Origin: an uncultured Collinsella sp.
Lineage (GTDB): Bacteria; Actinomycetota; Coriobacteriia; Coriobacteriales; Coriobacteriaceae
Direction of reading: 5' to 3'
Length of the DNA: 64,000 nt
Assembly: GCA_937925715.1 (NCBI GenBank)
Contig: CALAMG010000035.1
Coordinates: 8,314-72,313, forward strand
Position 1 is the first letter of the stretch. Each line of letters opens with the position of its first letter. Positions 19,721-28,828 of this stretch are shown here, in pieces. Below the pieces are notes generated by a model. The model searched no databases. It saw only the letters and a list, made by a program, of their open reading frames with translations, and was not told the origin of the DNA. The translations under genes were made by a program, and so were the position numbers.

Positions 19721-19800
19721 CGGGCATCGAGTGGGGCGCCACTCTTAAGCTGGTCTCATGATCACGACTGGCATGGCGCACCAACCGATGCCCGCTTTTT
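19721..19800 (+). terminator. Long hairpin with T tract between argC and argJ
   Basis: CGGGCATCG (19721-19729) pairs with CGATGCCCG (19786-19794). A second stem, TGGGGCGCCA with TGGCGCACCA (one mismatch), stacks inside it. CTTTTTT follows directly. It looks like an intrinsic terminator or attenuator inside the arginine cluster. Confidence 0.7.
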
Positions 19801-19827
19801 TGTTTGATATAAGGAGTCGTAGGGACG

Positions 19828-21096
19828 ATGAACACCGACCTGATTGATATCAAGATTCGCGCCGTCGAGGGCGGCGTTACGGCGGCTGCCGGCTTTAAGG
19901 CCGCAGGCATCCATGCGGGATTCCGGAAGAATCCCGAGCGCTTGGACTATGCGCTCGTCGTGCCTGATAAACCCTGTCCCGGCGCCGGCGTGTTTACGAC
20001 CAACCGCTTTTGTGCGGCGCCCGTGCAGGTGAGCCGTGCCAACCTGGGCGGTGCGGACAAGGGCTATGGCATTATCGCCGGTGTTTCAATCAACTCCGGC
20101 AATGCGAATGCCGCCACGGGCGAGACCGGCCTAGCCTGTGCGCGCGAGACATGCAACATCGCGTCGCAGGTCATCGGCTGCGAGCCCCAGCAGATTCTGG
20201 TTGCCTCCACGGGCGTGATTGGCCAGATTCTGCCGATCGACACGTTTGAGACCGCCATTCCTGCTGCCTACGAGGCGCTCTCCGCTCACGGTGGCGCCGA
20301 TGCCGCTCGCGCCATCATGACGACCGACACGCACTCCAAGGAGTACGCCGTGTCCTACGTCAGCGAGGCTGCGGGACACACAGGCAATGCCTATACGGTG
20401 GGCGGTATGTGCAAGGGCTCGGGCATGATCATGCCCAACATGGCCACCATGATCGCGGTCATCACTACCGATGCCCCCGTCGAGCCGGCGGCGCTCCACG
20501 CCCTGTTGCTCTCCACCGTCAAGCAGACCTTTAACAAGGTAACGGTCGATTCCGACACCTCGACCAACGACACCTGCATCATGCTTGCCTCCGGCGCCGC
20601 TGCCGCAGATGCCGAGCCTATCGTCGAGGGCTCCGATGTCTTCGACGAGTTGGCATTTGCCGTGCACGAGGTGTGCGAGAGCCTGGCGCGCAATATTGCC
20701 GCCGATGGCGAGGGCGCATCCAAGCTTGTTACGGTCAACGTTACCGGAGCCGCCAACGACGAGGAAGCTGATATCGCCGCTCGTGCCGTTGCCAACTCGC
20801 CGCTCGTTAAGACCTGCATCGCCGGCCACGACTGCAACTGGGGCCGCGTTGCCATGGCGCTTGGCAAGTGCGGCGTGAAGTTTAATCAGGAAGACGTTTC
20901 CATCGACATGATGGGTATGCCTGTCTGTCGCGATGGTCTGACTGTTCCCTTTGACGAGGACGAGGCTCTACGACGTTTCGAGGCGCCCGAGATCGTGATT
21001 TCGGCCGACCTGGGCGCAGGCGACGCGGCAACAACCGTGTGGACCTGCGACCTCACGCACGAGTACATTTCCATCAACGGCGACTACCGTTCCTAG
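19828..21096 (+). CDS. argJ: Bifunctional glutamate N-acetyltransferase/ornithine acetyltransferase
   Basis: The 422-residue protein contains VTAAAGFKAAGIHAG, the self-cleavage site MPNMATMIAVITTDA (cleavage before the Thr of ATM), KVTVDSDTSTNDTC and GHDCNWGRVAMALG. It recycles the acetyl group from N-acetylornithine to glutamate in arginine synthesis. Whether it also uses acetyl-CoA (bifunctional type) cannot be decided by eye. AAGGAG is upstream of the ATG. Confidence 0.96.
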   Translation: MNTDLIDIKIRAVEGGVTAAAGFKAAGIHAGFRKNPERLDYALVVPDKPCPGAGVFTTNRFCAAPVQVSRANLGGADKGYGIIAGVSINSGNANAATGETGLACARETCNIASQVIGCEPQQILVASTGVIGQILPIDTFETAIPAAYEALSAHGGADAARAIMTTDTHSKEYAVSYVSEAAGHTGNAYTVGGMCKGSGMIMPNMATMIAVITTDAPVEPAALHALLLSTVKQTFNKVTVDSDTSTNDTCIMLASGAAAADAEPIVEGSDVFDELAFAVHEVCESLARNIAADGEGASKLVTVNVTGAANDEEADIAARAVANSPLVKTCIAGHDCNWGRVAMALGKCGVKFNQEDVSIDMMGMPVCRDGLTVPFDEDEALRRFEAPEIVISADLGAGDAATTVWTCDLTHEYISINGDYRS

Positions 21097-21177
21097 ATTC
21101 CGGGCACGCTGCGCATCTTGCCGCGATTGCGGACAGCGGAGCACGGCGCGATAACGATACGAAAGACGAGGCAGATT

Positions 21178-22158
21178 ATGAAATTCGCACGCGATTGTCG
21201 TTCGAGCGAATCCAACGAAGCGACCGCGCAGCTGCTGTTCGAAGCGCTGCCGTGGATTAAGAACCTGACCGGCAAGACGGTTGTTATCAAATATGGCGGA
21301 GCCGCCATGGTTGATGAGCAGCTGCGCCGCGACGTGATGAGCGACATCGTTTTGCTCAAGATCATCGGTATGCGCCCCGTCATCGTGCACGGCGGCGGTA
21401 AGGCTATCAACGAGGCGCTGAGCCATTACGATATTCCCGTCGAGTTTAAGAACGGCCAACGCGTGACCACGCCGGCGACTATGGATATCGTGCGCGAGGT
21501 GCTGGGTGGTAAAGTCAACCAGGAGCTGGTTGCTGCCATCAACCACCACGGCAACCTGGCCGTGGGCGTGTCGGGCAGTGATGCCGGCACGCTCATCGCC
21601 GAGCCGCTCGACCCCGAGCTCGGTCGTGTGGGCAAAGTGACGCACGTCAACACCGACTATATCGAGCGCTTACTCGATAGCGAGTACATCCCCGTCATCG
21701 CTACCGTCGCGGCGGGGGAGGACGGCGGTTTCTTCAACATCAACGCCGACACCGCCGCCGGTGCCGTTGCCGCGGCGCTCCACGCGCATAAGGCGATCTT
21801 TTTGACCGATGTCGATGGCCTGTACAAGGACTTTAGCGACAAGGACTCGCTTATCTCCAACCTAACGCTCGACGAGGTTAACGAAATGCTCTACGGCGGC
21901 GAGGTCGATAAGGGCATGATTCCCAAGCTGCGTGCGGCCGTCGATGCGCTTACCGGCGGCGTATTTCGTGCCCACATCATTAACGGTACTACGCCGCATT
22001 CGCTGCTCCTGGAGCTGCTGACCGATGCCGGCGTCGGCACCGTGATTCATTCCACCGAGACGGCTTACGAGTTCGATACGCATCCGCATCCGCTTTCGAC
22101 GTTTGCTGCGCGTCTGACCGAGAACCTTGACGAGGTCGAGAAGCTTCAGACGGTCTAG
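21178..22158 (+). CDS. argB: Acetylglutamate kinase
   Basis: The ATG at 21178 gives 326 residues. Motifs are KTVVIKYGGAAM, VIVHGGGKAINEAL and FLTDVDGLYKDFSD. The extra N-terminal helix (TAQLLFEALPWIKNL) is typical of the hexameric, arginine-inhibited form of the enzyme, so feedback inhibition is likely. A reading frame open to 21118 adds residues that do not resemble the family. The C-terminus carries about 30 residues beyond the usual end. Confidence 0.96.
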   Translation: MKFARDCRSSESNEATAQLLFEALPWIKNLTGKTVVIKYGGAAMVDEQLRRDVMSDIVLLKIIGMRPVIVHGGGKAINEALSHYDIPVEFKNGQRVTTPATMDIVREVLGGKVNQELVAAINHHGNLAVGVSGSDAGTLIAEPLDPELGRVGKVTHVNTDYIERLLDSEYIPVIATVAAGEDGGFFNINADTAAGAVAAALHAHKAIFLTDVDGLYKDFSDKDSLISNLTLDEVNEMLYGGEVDKGMIPKLRAAVDALTGGVFRAHIINGTTPHSLLLELLTDAGVGTVIHSTETAYEFDTHPHPLSTFAARLTENLDEVEKLQTV

Positions 22159-22227
22159 CTGACCCGCAGCCGCCCCATTCCTGCACCCATAGCCCCGCGC
22201 CGTCTGGCGCCCAACGAAAGGCATCCC

Positions 22228-23511
22228 ATGTCACTTGCAGCTCAGCAATCGCTTGAATCCCATTACGTTATGCATACCTTTGGCCGCTCTCCGGTCGAGT
22301 TTGTCGAGGGTCACGGCATGAAGCTCACCGGCGACGATGGCCGTGAGTACCTCGACTTTCTTGCCGGCATCGGCGTGTGCAGCCTAGGTCATGGCGACCC
22401 GGCTGTGCTCTCGGCGCTCGAGGCACAGACCAAAAAGCTCATGCATGTCTCCAATTACTTCTACATTGAGCAGCGCGGACAGGTCGCGGCGCTGTTGTCC
22501 AAGCTTGCTAACGACGACGTAGATGGTGCGCGCGTGCTTGCCGATGCCATTGTCGCCGGCGATGAGACCACGGCAGCTGCTCTTGGTGCCCCGGCTGCGG
22601 ATGAGCAGGTTTGGGAGACCTTCTTTGCCAACTCTGGCGCCGAGGCCAACGAGGGCTCGATGAAGCTCGCGCGCCTGTACGCCAAGCGTGCCGGTAATGG
22701 CGGCAACACCATCGTGTGCATGCGCGGCGGGTTCCACGGCCGTACGCTCGAGACCATTGCCGCCACCATGCAGGATTGGCTGCAGGACAGCTTCCGCCCG
22801 CTGCCGGGTGGCTTTGTGGCCTGCACGCCCAACGATGTCGATGAACTGCGTGCGATCTTTAAGCAGCTGGGCAGTGAAATTTGCGCCGTGATGCTCGAGC
22901 CGATCCAAGGTGAGAGTGGCGTGCACCCTATGACCGAGGAGTTTATGGCGGCAGCGCGCGACCTGGCACACGAAGTGGGCGCCGTGCTTATCGCCGACGA
23001 GGTCCAGTGCGGCATCTTCCGCTCCGGCAAGCCGTTTGCGTTCCAAACCTATGGCGTGGAGCCCGACATCATGAGCCTTGCCAAGGGCATTGCCGACGGC
23101 GTGCCCATGGGTGCCGTTGTGGCAAAGAAGGAGATTGCCGACGTGTTTAAGCCGGGCGACCACGGCTCGACCTTTGGCGGTAGCTGCTTGGCCATCGCGG
23201 CGTGTGCCGCGACGCTCTCCGCGCTTGTGCGTGGCGATTATGCCGAGCATGCTGCCAAGGTGGGCGCCTATATGGAGGCAAAGCTCGCCAAGCTGCCGCA
23301 CGTGACCGAGGTGCGTGGCCGTGGCCTGATGCTCGGCTGCGATTTGGATGATGCCGCGGGCGACGCGCATGATATTGTTGCCCGCGCGCTGGCTGCCGGT
23401 GCCGTGATTAACGCTACGGGTGCCCATACGCTGCGTTTCCTGCCGCCGCTCGTCTGCGAGGAAGCCGACGTGGACAGCCTGATCGAGATCCTGTCGGGTG
23501 TTTTGGGCTAA
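22228..23511 (+). CDS. argD: Acetylornithine aminotransferase
   Basis: The 427-residue PLP enzyme has FLAGIGVCSLGHGDP, FFANSGAEANEGSMKLAR, the PLP lysine in MSLAKGIADGVPMGAVV, and GSTFGGSCLAIAACAATL. An insert of about 25 residues (VDGARVLADAIVAGDETTAAALGAP) lies before the active-site half, longer than in common ArgD proteins. It transaminates N-acetylglutamate semialdehyde to N-acetylornithine. It closes the argCJBD cluster; the later genes argF, argG and argH are not here. Confidence 0.95.
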   Translation: MSLAAQQSLESHYVMHTFGRSPVEFVEGHGMKLTGDDGREYLDFLAGIGVCSLGHGDPAVLSALEAQTKKLMHVSNYFYIEQRGQVAALLSKLANDDVDGARVLADAIVAGDETTAAALGAPAADEQVWETFFANSGAEANEGSMKLARLYAKRAGNGGNTIVCMRGGFHGRTLETIAATMQDWLQDSFRPLPGGFVACTPNDVDELRAIFKQLGSEICAVMLEPIQGESGVHPMTEEFMAAARDLAHEVGAVLIADEVQCGIFRSGKPFAFQTYGVEPDIMSLAKGIADGVPMGAVVAKKEIADVFKPGDHGSTFGGSCLAIAACAATLSALVRGDYAEHAAKVGAYMEAKLAKLPHVTEVRGRGLMLGCDLDDAAGDAHDIVARALAAGAVINATGAHTLRFLPPLVCEEADVDSLIEILSGVLG

Positions 23512-23574
23512 CGCGGCGCAATAACTCAATTTGGACCGAGTTCCGGACTGCGGACGTGCCCTATGCGGCATGAT

Positions 23575-23896
23575 TCAGCGGTCTGGAGCCCGTTTTGCCT
23601 TAGATTTGCTAAGGCAGGGAGACCTGCTGGTCAAAAAACATCAAATATGAGTACTGTTACCGATTTGGTAGCAGCAATTTTGGACTAATAAGGCCAGATG
23701 GCAAGTCGAAATGGCGATGAATACACGATTTTGATCTGACTGTTAGTCCTTATAATGGACATATGTTGCGTAACCTAAGCAAACACTATCTGTTTATATG
23801 TTGCAAGCAAAGTAGCAGTACTCATTTTTGCCATTATTTGGCCACGGACCTTGAAATAAGGGGTCCTTAGGGTTCGAATCCCATGCGCTGGGCCCA
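23575..23896. other. AT-rich structured non-coding island
   Basis: This stretch is clearly more AT-rich than its neighbours and has no reading frame that looks coding. It contains a near-perfect 14-bp inverted pair, ATGAGTACTGTTAC (23647-23660) and GTAGCAGTACTCAT (23812-23825). Inside that is a GGACTAA/TTAGTCC pair (23682-23688 and 23743-23749), plus two ATATGTTGC direct copies (23761 and 23796). It could be a structured RNA, a small non-autonomous element or an integration scar. Confidence 0.6.
23847..23896 (+). other. tRNA-like 3' fragment
   Basis: The segment ends with GGGTTCGAATCCCATGCGC followed by TGGGCCCA, which resembles a T arm and the 3' acceptor strand of a tRNA. A GGACCTT-GAAAT-AAGG hairpin lies just before it. 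No complete 5' half or D arm is present, so it is at most a remnant or an attachment-site copy. Confidence 0.35.
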
Positions 23897-23902
23897 AACA
23901 AA

Positions 23903-23928
23903 AAACGGTCCCCTTGCGAGGACCGTTT
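23903..23928 (-). terminator. Terminator of tRNA-Val
   Basis: The AAACGGTCC/GGACCGTTT stem reads on the minus strand into TTTTTTGTTT, directly downstream of the tRNA-Val gene. Confidence 0.85.
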
Positions 23929-23940
23929 CCAATTCAGTGG

Positions 23941-24013
23941 TGGGCGATGAGGGATTCGAACCCCCAGCCTTGTGCGTGTAAAGCACCTGCGCTAACCGTT
24001 GCGCCAATCGCCC
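23941..24013 (-). tRNA. tRNA-Val (anticodon TAC)
   Basis: The minus strand gives a full 73-base cloverleaf starting GGGCGATTGGCGCAACGG. The anticodon loop is TTTACAC, the T arm GGGGGTTCGAATCCCTC and the acceptor end ATCGCCC plus A. CCA is not encoded. Confidence 0.95.
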
Positions 24014-24200
24014 GTGCGGAGAGAGTATAGCAAAACAATCGCCCCATTCACCTCATATCCATTAAAGGTAACCGGCGCGTGTCACAGCGGAGCTGATTCA
24101 GTTGAGATTGCCTGAACATTCCGCCCCTCTTTACGCCCTCGGGTATACTCAAAAGCTACTGATTCGATTTGATGCCCAGCAACAGCAGAGGGGATAGTAT

Positions 24201-26081
24201 ATGTGCGGTTTTGTCGGTTTTGTCGGTGGGACGGATAACCAATCCGAGGTGCTCACCAAGATGATGGACCGCATCGTCCATCGCGGTCCCGACATGGGCG
24301 GTCAGTTTATCGACGGCCGCGTTGCCCTCGGCTTCCGCCGCCTGTCGATCCTCGACCTGACCGAGGCCGGCGCTCAACCCATGGCCAACGAGGACGGCAG
24401 CGTCGTCATTGTCTTCAACGGCGAGATCTACAACTTCCAAGAACTTCGTTCCGAGCTCGAGGCCAAGGGCTACAAGTTCCACTGCGGCGCCGACACCGAG
24501 AGCCTCCTGCACGGCTACGAGGAGTGGGGCGAGGCCGTTCTCGATCGCCTGCGCGGTATGTATGCCTTCGTCATCTGGGACAAAAAGAAGAACAAGCTTT
24601 TTGGCGCCCGCGACATCTTTGGCATCAAGCCGCTTTACTACTATCCCATGGCCGATGCGGGCGACGGCGCTCCGGGCGTGCTCTTTGGTTCCGAGATTAA
24701 GAGCTTCCTGGACTACCCGCACTTCCACAAGGCGGTCAACAAAAAGGCCCTGCGTCCGTACATGACGCTGCAGTATTCGGCAACCGAGGAGACCTTCTTC
24801 GAGGGTGTCTACAAGCTGCCGCCGGCGCACTACTTTACCGTCGATATCCCGACCGGCAAGATGAACATCGAGCGCTACTGGGATTGCGATTACTCTGCCG
24901 TCGAGAAGCCGTTCGAAGAGTATGTCGATGAGCTGGACGAGGTCGTGCACGAGAGTGTCGAGGCCCATCGTATCGCCGACGTCAAGGTCGCGTCGTTCCT
25001 CTCCGGTGGCGTCGACTCCAGCTACATCGCCGCTTGCCTCATGCCCGACAAGACCTTCTCGGTGGGCTTTGACTACAAGAACTTCAACGAGACCAACTAC
25101 GCCAAGGAACTTTCCGATAAGCTTGGCGTCGAGAACGTTCGCAAGATGATTACCGCCGACGAGTTCTTCGGTGCGCTCGAGGACATCCAGTATCACATGG
25201 ACGAGCCACAGTCCAACCTGTCTTCTGTGCCGCTGTGGTTCTTGGCCGAGATGGCCCGCAAGGACGTCACCGTCGTGCTTTCGGGCGAAGGCGCCGACGA
25301 ACTCTTTGGCGGCTACGCCTACTACGAGGACACGGTCCCGGTCCGCAAGTACAAAAAGATGGTGCCGCTGCCCATCCGTCGCGCGCTCGGTAACCTGGCG
25401 CTGCATATGCCGTACTTCAAGGGCCATAACTTCCTGGTCAAGGGTGCCGAGATCCCCGAGAAGTCGTTCCTGGGACAGGCTTTGGTATGGCCGGAGCGCG
25501 AGGTCGACGGCGTGCTCAAGCCCGAGTACAACACCGGCGACGGCGCCTTCGAGCTCGCTGCACCCATCTACGCACGCGTGAAGGGTCAGCCCGAACTGGT
25601 CAAGAAGCAGTACCTGGATATGAACATGTGGCTCCCGGGCGACATTCTGCTCAAGGCCGACAAGATGTGCATGGCGCACTCGCTGGAGCTGCGCGTGCCC
25701 TTCCTGGACCGCAAAGTCATGGAGTTCGCCGAGCACATTCCCGACCGCTACCGCATCAACGAGAACGGCAACAAACAGGTACTCCGCCACGCTGCCAACA
25801 AGTCGCTGCCCGATGAGTGGGCCACCCGTCCCAAGGTGGGCTTCCCGGTGCCGATTGTCTACTGGCTGCGCGAGCAAAAGTGGTACGACTATGTCAAGGA
25901 GTACTTCACCGCGCCGTGGGCAAGTGAGTTCTTCAATACCGACGAGCTCATGCACCTGCTCGATCTGCACTTTGCGGGCAAGGGCGATTTCCAGCGCAAG
26001 ATCTATACGCCGCTCGTGTTCCTAGTGTGGTACAAGCGCTTCTTTATCGACGAGGACCAGCCCGCTGTTCAGGCTGCCTAG
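24201..26081 (+). CDS. asnB: Asparagine synthase (glutamine-hydrolysing)
   Basis: The 626-residue protein begins MCGFVGFVGG, with the catalytic Cys2 of the glutaminase domain, then HRGPD, FNGEIYNFQEL and GRDIFGIKPLYYYP-type residues. The synthetase half carries the PP-loop SFLSGGVDSSYIAA and LSGEGADELFGGY. It converts aspartate and glutamine to asparagine with ATP. The gene stands alone with a terminator after it. AsnB relatives that modify cell-wall precursors exist, and the adjacent murE makes that worth noting, but the sequence reads as an ordinary AsnB. Confidence 0.93.
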   Translation: MCGFVGFVGGTDNQSEVLTKMMDRIVHRGPDMGGQFIDGRVALGFRRLSILDLTEAGAQPMANEDGSVVIVFNGEIYNFQELRSELEAKGYKFHCGADTESLLHGYEEWGEAVLDRLRGMYAFVIWDKKKNKLFGARDIFGIKPLYYYPMADAGDGAPGVLFGSEIKSFLDYPHFHKAVNKKALRPYMTLQYSATEETFFEGVYKLPPAHYFTVDIPTGKMNIERYWDCDYSAVEKPFEEYVDELDEVVHESVEAHRIADVKVASFLSGGVDSSYIAACLMPDKTFSVGFDYKNFNETNYAKELSDKLGVENVRKMITADEFFGALEDIQYHMDEPQSNLSSVPLWFLAEMARKDVTVVLSGEGADELFGGYAYYEDTVPVRKYKKMVPLPIRRALGNLALHMPYFKGHNFLVKGAEIPEKSFLGQALVWPEREVDGVLKPEYNTGDGAFELAAPIYARVKGQPELVKKQYLDMNMWLPGDILLKADKMCMAHSLELRVPFLDRKVMEFAEHIPDRYRINENGNKQVLRHAANKSLPDEWATRPKVGFPVPIVYWLREQKWYDYVKEYFTAPWASEFFNTDELMHLLDLHFAGKGDFQRKIYTPLVFLVWYKRFFIDEDQPAVQAA

Positions 26082-26107
26082 CCTCGGCTTACGAACGCCT
26101 GCGCGTA

Positions 26108-26131
26108 ACGGCTCCTCCGGGAGCCGTTTTT
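26108..26131 (+). terminator. Terminator after asnB
   Basis: ACGGCTCC and GGAGCCGT form a tight stem followed by TTTTT. Confidence 0.9.
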
Positions 26132-26193
26132 GCGTGGGTGCGTTTCAGTTACTATAAAAACCGTCCCTGCCAAATGGCTGAGAAAGGTGAAAG

Positions 26194-27756
26194 ATGCACC
26201 ATTCGGATTCCGCGACCGTGACCACGGTCGATACGCTTGCCAAACTGCTCGATGTGTGCGGCGAGCTGCGCGCATCAGAGCAGGTTGACGAGCGTGCCGT
26301 GACCGGCTGCTCGTTTGATTCGCGCGCGGTCTCGGCAGGTGACGTATTCTTCTGCAAAGGTGCTGCCTTTAAGCCCGCGTTTTTGAGCATGGCGCTCGAT
26401 GCGGGCGCCGTCGCATTTGTGTGTGAGGAGTCGCTGGTCGAGTCTCTGGAGCCGCTGGCGAAGGAGAGCGGTGCTGCGATGCTGGTTGTTGATAGCGTTC
26501 GCACGGCCATGGCCCTGTTGCCGCCGGAGGTCTACGACCGTCCCGACCACGACGTCAAGATCGTGGGCATCACCGGCACCAAGGGAAAGACCACGGCCGC
26601 TTTTATGCTCCAGTCGATTATCAAAGCGGCGGGCGAGTCCTGCGGCATGATCGGCTCGGTGAGTACCGACGATGGTATCGAGTGCTACGAGAGCACCAAC
26701 ACCACGCCCGAGGCCCCCGAGGTTTGGCGCCATATCGCCAACTGCCGCACGTCCGGTCGCCAGTCCATGGTCATGGAGGTCTCGAGCCAGGCGCTCAAGT
26801 ACCAACGCGTCGAGAATCTGCCGTTTGACGTGGCGTGCTTCCTCAACATCGGCCGCGACCACATCTCGCCGATCGAGCACCCCACGTTTGAGGATTATTT
26901 TGAGAGCAAACTCAGGATCTTTGACCAGGCAAAGACCGCCGTGGTGAATCTGGGCACCGAAGAGGTCGACCGTGTGCTGGAGGCAGCGTCGACGGCCGAG
27001 CGTTTGGTGACCGTTGGCGTCGAGCATCCCGAGGCAAGCCTGTGGGCGAGCGACGTACGCATGGTCGGCTTTAGCATCGAGTTCAACTTGCATGGCCTGT
27101 GTGCCGACGAGTCCGAGGCGGGGGAGAAGATCCTGCTGGGTATCGCGGGAGACTTCAACGTGGAGAACGCGCTGGTCGCTACCGCCGCTGCGCGCGAGAT
27201 CGGCATCGGTATCGAGGCTATCAAGAAGGGCCTCTCCAAACTGCGTGTGCCGGGCCGCATGGAGGTCGTGGAGTCGAAGGACGGCCGCGTGATCTGCGTC
27301 GTTGACTATGCGCACAACCAGCTTTCGTTCCGTTCGCTTTTCTCGTCGGTCAAGCGCGCGTTTCCCGCTAGCCCCGTCATTGCGCTGTTTGGCGCCGCCG
27401 GCGGCAAGGCGCAGGAGCGCCGCGAGCAATTGCCACGCGAGGCCGCACCGTATTCCGACCTGATGATCTTTACGAACGAGGATCCGGCTCACGAGGACCC
27501 GATGAAGGTCTGTCGCGAGCTTGCCGAGCATGTTCCCGACGATACGCCGAACAAGATCATCCTCGATCGCGAAGCCGCTGTGCATGCGGCGTTCAAGGCG
27601 GCGCGCGAGGAGTACGTCAACCCCGATGCTCCTACCATTGTCTTGCTGCTGGCAAAGGGTGACGAGGAGCTCATGCACGTGGGCGACGAGTTCGTGCCCA
27701 TCGAGAGCGACCTTTCGCTGGCCAATCGCCTGATCGATGTTACCCAGTTTGACTAA
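26194..27756 (+). CDS. murE: UDP-N-acetylmuramyl-tripeptide synthetase
   Basis: The 520-residue Mur ligase has the N-terminal UDP-MurNAc domain (CSFDSRAVSAGDVFFCKG), the ATP loop GITGTKGKTTAAFM, EVSSQALKYQRVE and NIGRDHISPIEHP. The C-terminal domain has VVDYAHNQLSFRS. The stretch that decides the third residue reads TNEDPAHEDP, whereas meso-diaminopimelate enzymes have DNPR. Loss of that arginine suggests a different diamino acid such as lysine or ornithine. The gene adds the third peptide residue to peptidoglycan precursor in the cytoplasm. GAAAGGTGAAAG precedes the ATG. Confidence 0.9.
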   Translation: MHHSDSATVTTVDTLAKLLDVCGELRASEQVDERAVTGCSFDSRAVSAGDVFFCKGAAFKPAFLSMALDAGAVAFVCEESLVESLEPLAKESGAAMLVVDSVRTAMALLPPEVYDRPDHDVKIVGITGTKGKTTAAFMLQSIIKAAGESCGMIGSVSTDDGIECYESTNTTPEAPEVWRHIANCRTSGRQSMVMEVSSQALKYQRVENLPFDVACFLNIGRDHISPIEHPTFEDYFESKLRIFDQAKTAVVNLGTEEVDRVLEAASTAERLVTVGVEHPEASLWASDVRMVGFSIEFNLHGLCADESEAGEKILLGIAGDFNVENALVATAAAREIGIGIEAIKKGLSKLRVPGRMEVVESKDGRVICVVDYAHNQLSFRSLFSSVKRAFPASPVIALFGAAGGKAQERREQLPREAAPYSDLMIFTNEDPAHEDPMKVCRELAEHVPDDTPNKIILDREAAVHAAFKAAREEYVNPDAPTIVLLLAKGDEELMHVGDEFVPIESDLSLANRLIDVTQFD

Positions 27757-27865
27757 TGAACCATGATGGCGGCGGCGCCCTGAGTGCGCTGTCGCCATAA
27801 GCGTGTTCCCTCAATCAAAACATGCCGTCCAAGTCCAAACCCTTCTATACGTAAACGGAGTAACC

Positions 27866-28777
27866 ATGTCCCACAATACCCTGCCGACCGTTGCCGAGCT
27901 TTCGGGCGAGATGCGCGAGCGCTTGGCCAAGGTCAAGTACGTCTTTACCGACCTGGATGCCACGATGCTCGCACCCGGCTCGTGCGTGCTGCGCGACAAC
28001 GACGGCAACCCCTCGACCAAACTCGTCGAGGCCGTCGTGGCGCTCGCTCGCGCTGGTATTCAGGTGGTTCCCACCTCGGGCCGCAACCGTACCATGATCC
28101 ACGAGGACGCGCGCGTGCTCGGCCTCAACTCCTACATCGGTGAGATGGGCGGCCTGGTCATGTACGACCTCAAAGCCAACGATTGGGAGTATCTGACCGG
28201 TGACATGCCTTACGACCCCGCCTGTGGCCTTACTCCGCACCAGGTGATCGAGCAGACCGGCGTGTGCGAGAAGATCCTTGCCCGCTGGCCGCACAAGATC
28301 GAGTATCACAACGACATGTCGACCGGCTACAAATACCGTGAGGTCACCGTCGGCATGCGCGGCGATGTGCCCGACGATGAGGTCCAGGCCATCCTGGACG
28401 AGGCCGGCTGCGGTCTGATCTGGGCTTGCAACGGCCATCTGACTCACCTGTCCAAGCCGACGACGCTCGAGCTCGATCGCGTCGAGGACGGTCGCGCATT
28501 CAACATCAACCCCGCGGGCCTCAACAAGGGCGTCGCCATTGCGCGCTTCTGCGAGCACCTGGGGATCGAGCGCGAGGAGACGTTGGCGCTCGGCGACTCC
28601 GAGTCCGACTTCTACATGGCCGATCACGTGGGCACGTTCTGTCTGGTCGAGAATGGCCTGACGAGCGCCGGCGCGCCCGAGTTCCTGGCTGCTTACGAGA
28701 ACGCTTTCGTTACGCGCGGCAAAATTGTCGACGGTTGGGCGGCGACGGCAGAGCTGCTGGTCGCGGCGCGTTCGTAG
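27866..28777 (+). CDS. HAD-family hydrolase (Cof-type)
   Basis: ATG 27866 with CGGAG upstream gives 303 residues. Motif I is VFTDLDATML, with the two aspartates of the HAD nucleophile pair. Motif II is PTSGRNRTMI, and motif IV is ALGDSESDFYMADHVGTF. The cap between them is of the Cof/phosphoglycolate-like type (C2). It is a phosphatase of unknown substrate. It lies between murE and murI and could be cotranscribed with them, but the spacing leaves that open. Confidence 0.85.
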   Translation: MSHNTLPTVAELSGEMRERLAKVKYVFTDLDATMLAPGSCVLRDNDGNPSTKLVEAVVALARAGIQVVPTSGRNRTMIHEDARVLGLNSYIGEMGGLVMYDLKANDWEYLTGDMPYDPACGLTPHQVIEQTGVCEKILARWPHKIEYHNDMSTGYKYREVTVGMRGDVPDDEVQAILDEAGCGLIWACNGHLTHLSKPTTLELDRVEDGRAFNINPAGLNKGVAIARFCEHLGIEREETLALGDSESDFYMADHVGTFCLVENGLTSAGAPEFLAAYENAFVTRGKIVDGWAATAELLVAARS

Positions 28778-28828
28778 CGCGCCGCCGCCGCACTTGGACA
28801 TGTCTTTTCGAGAGAGACTGGTGAGGTA

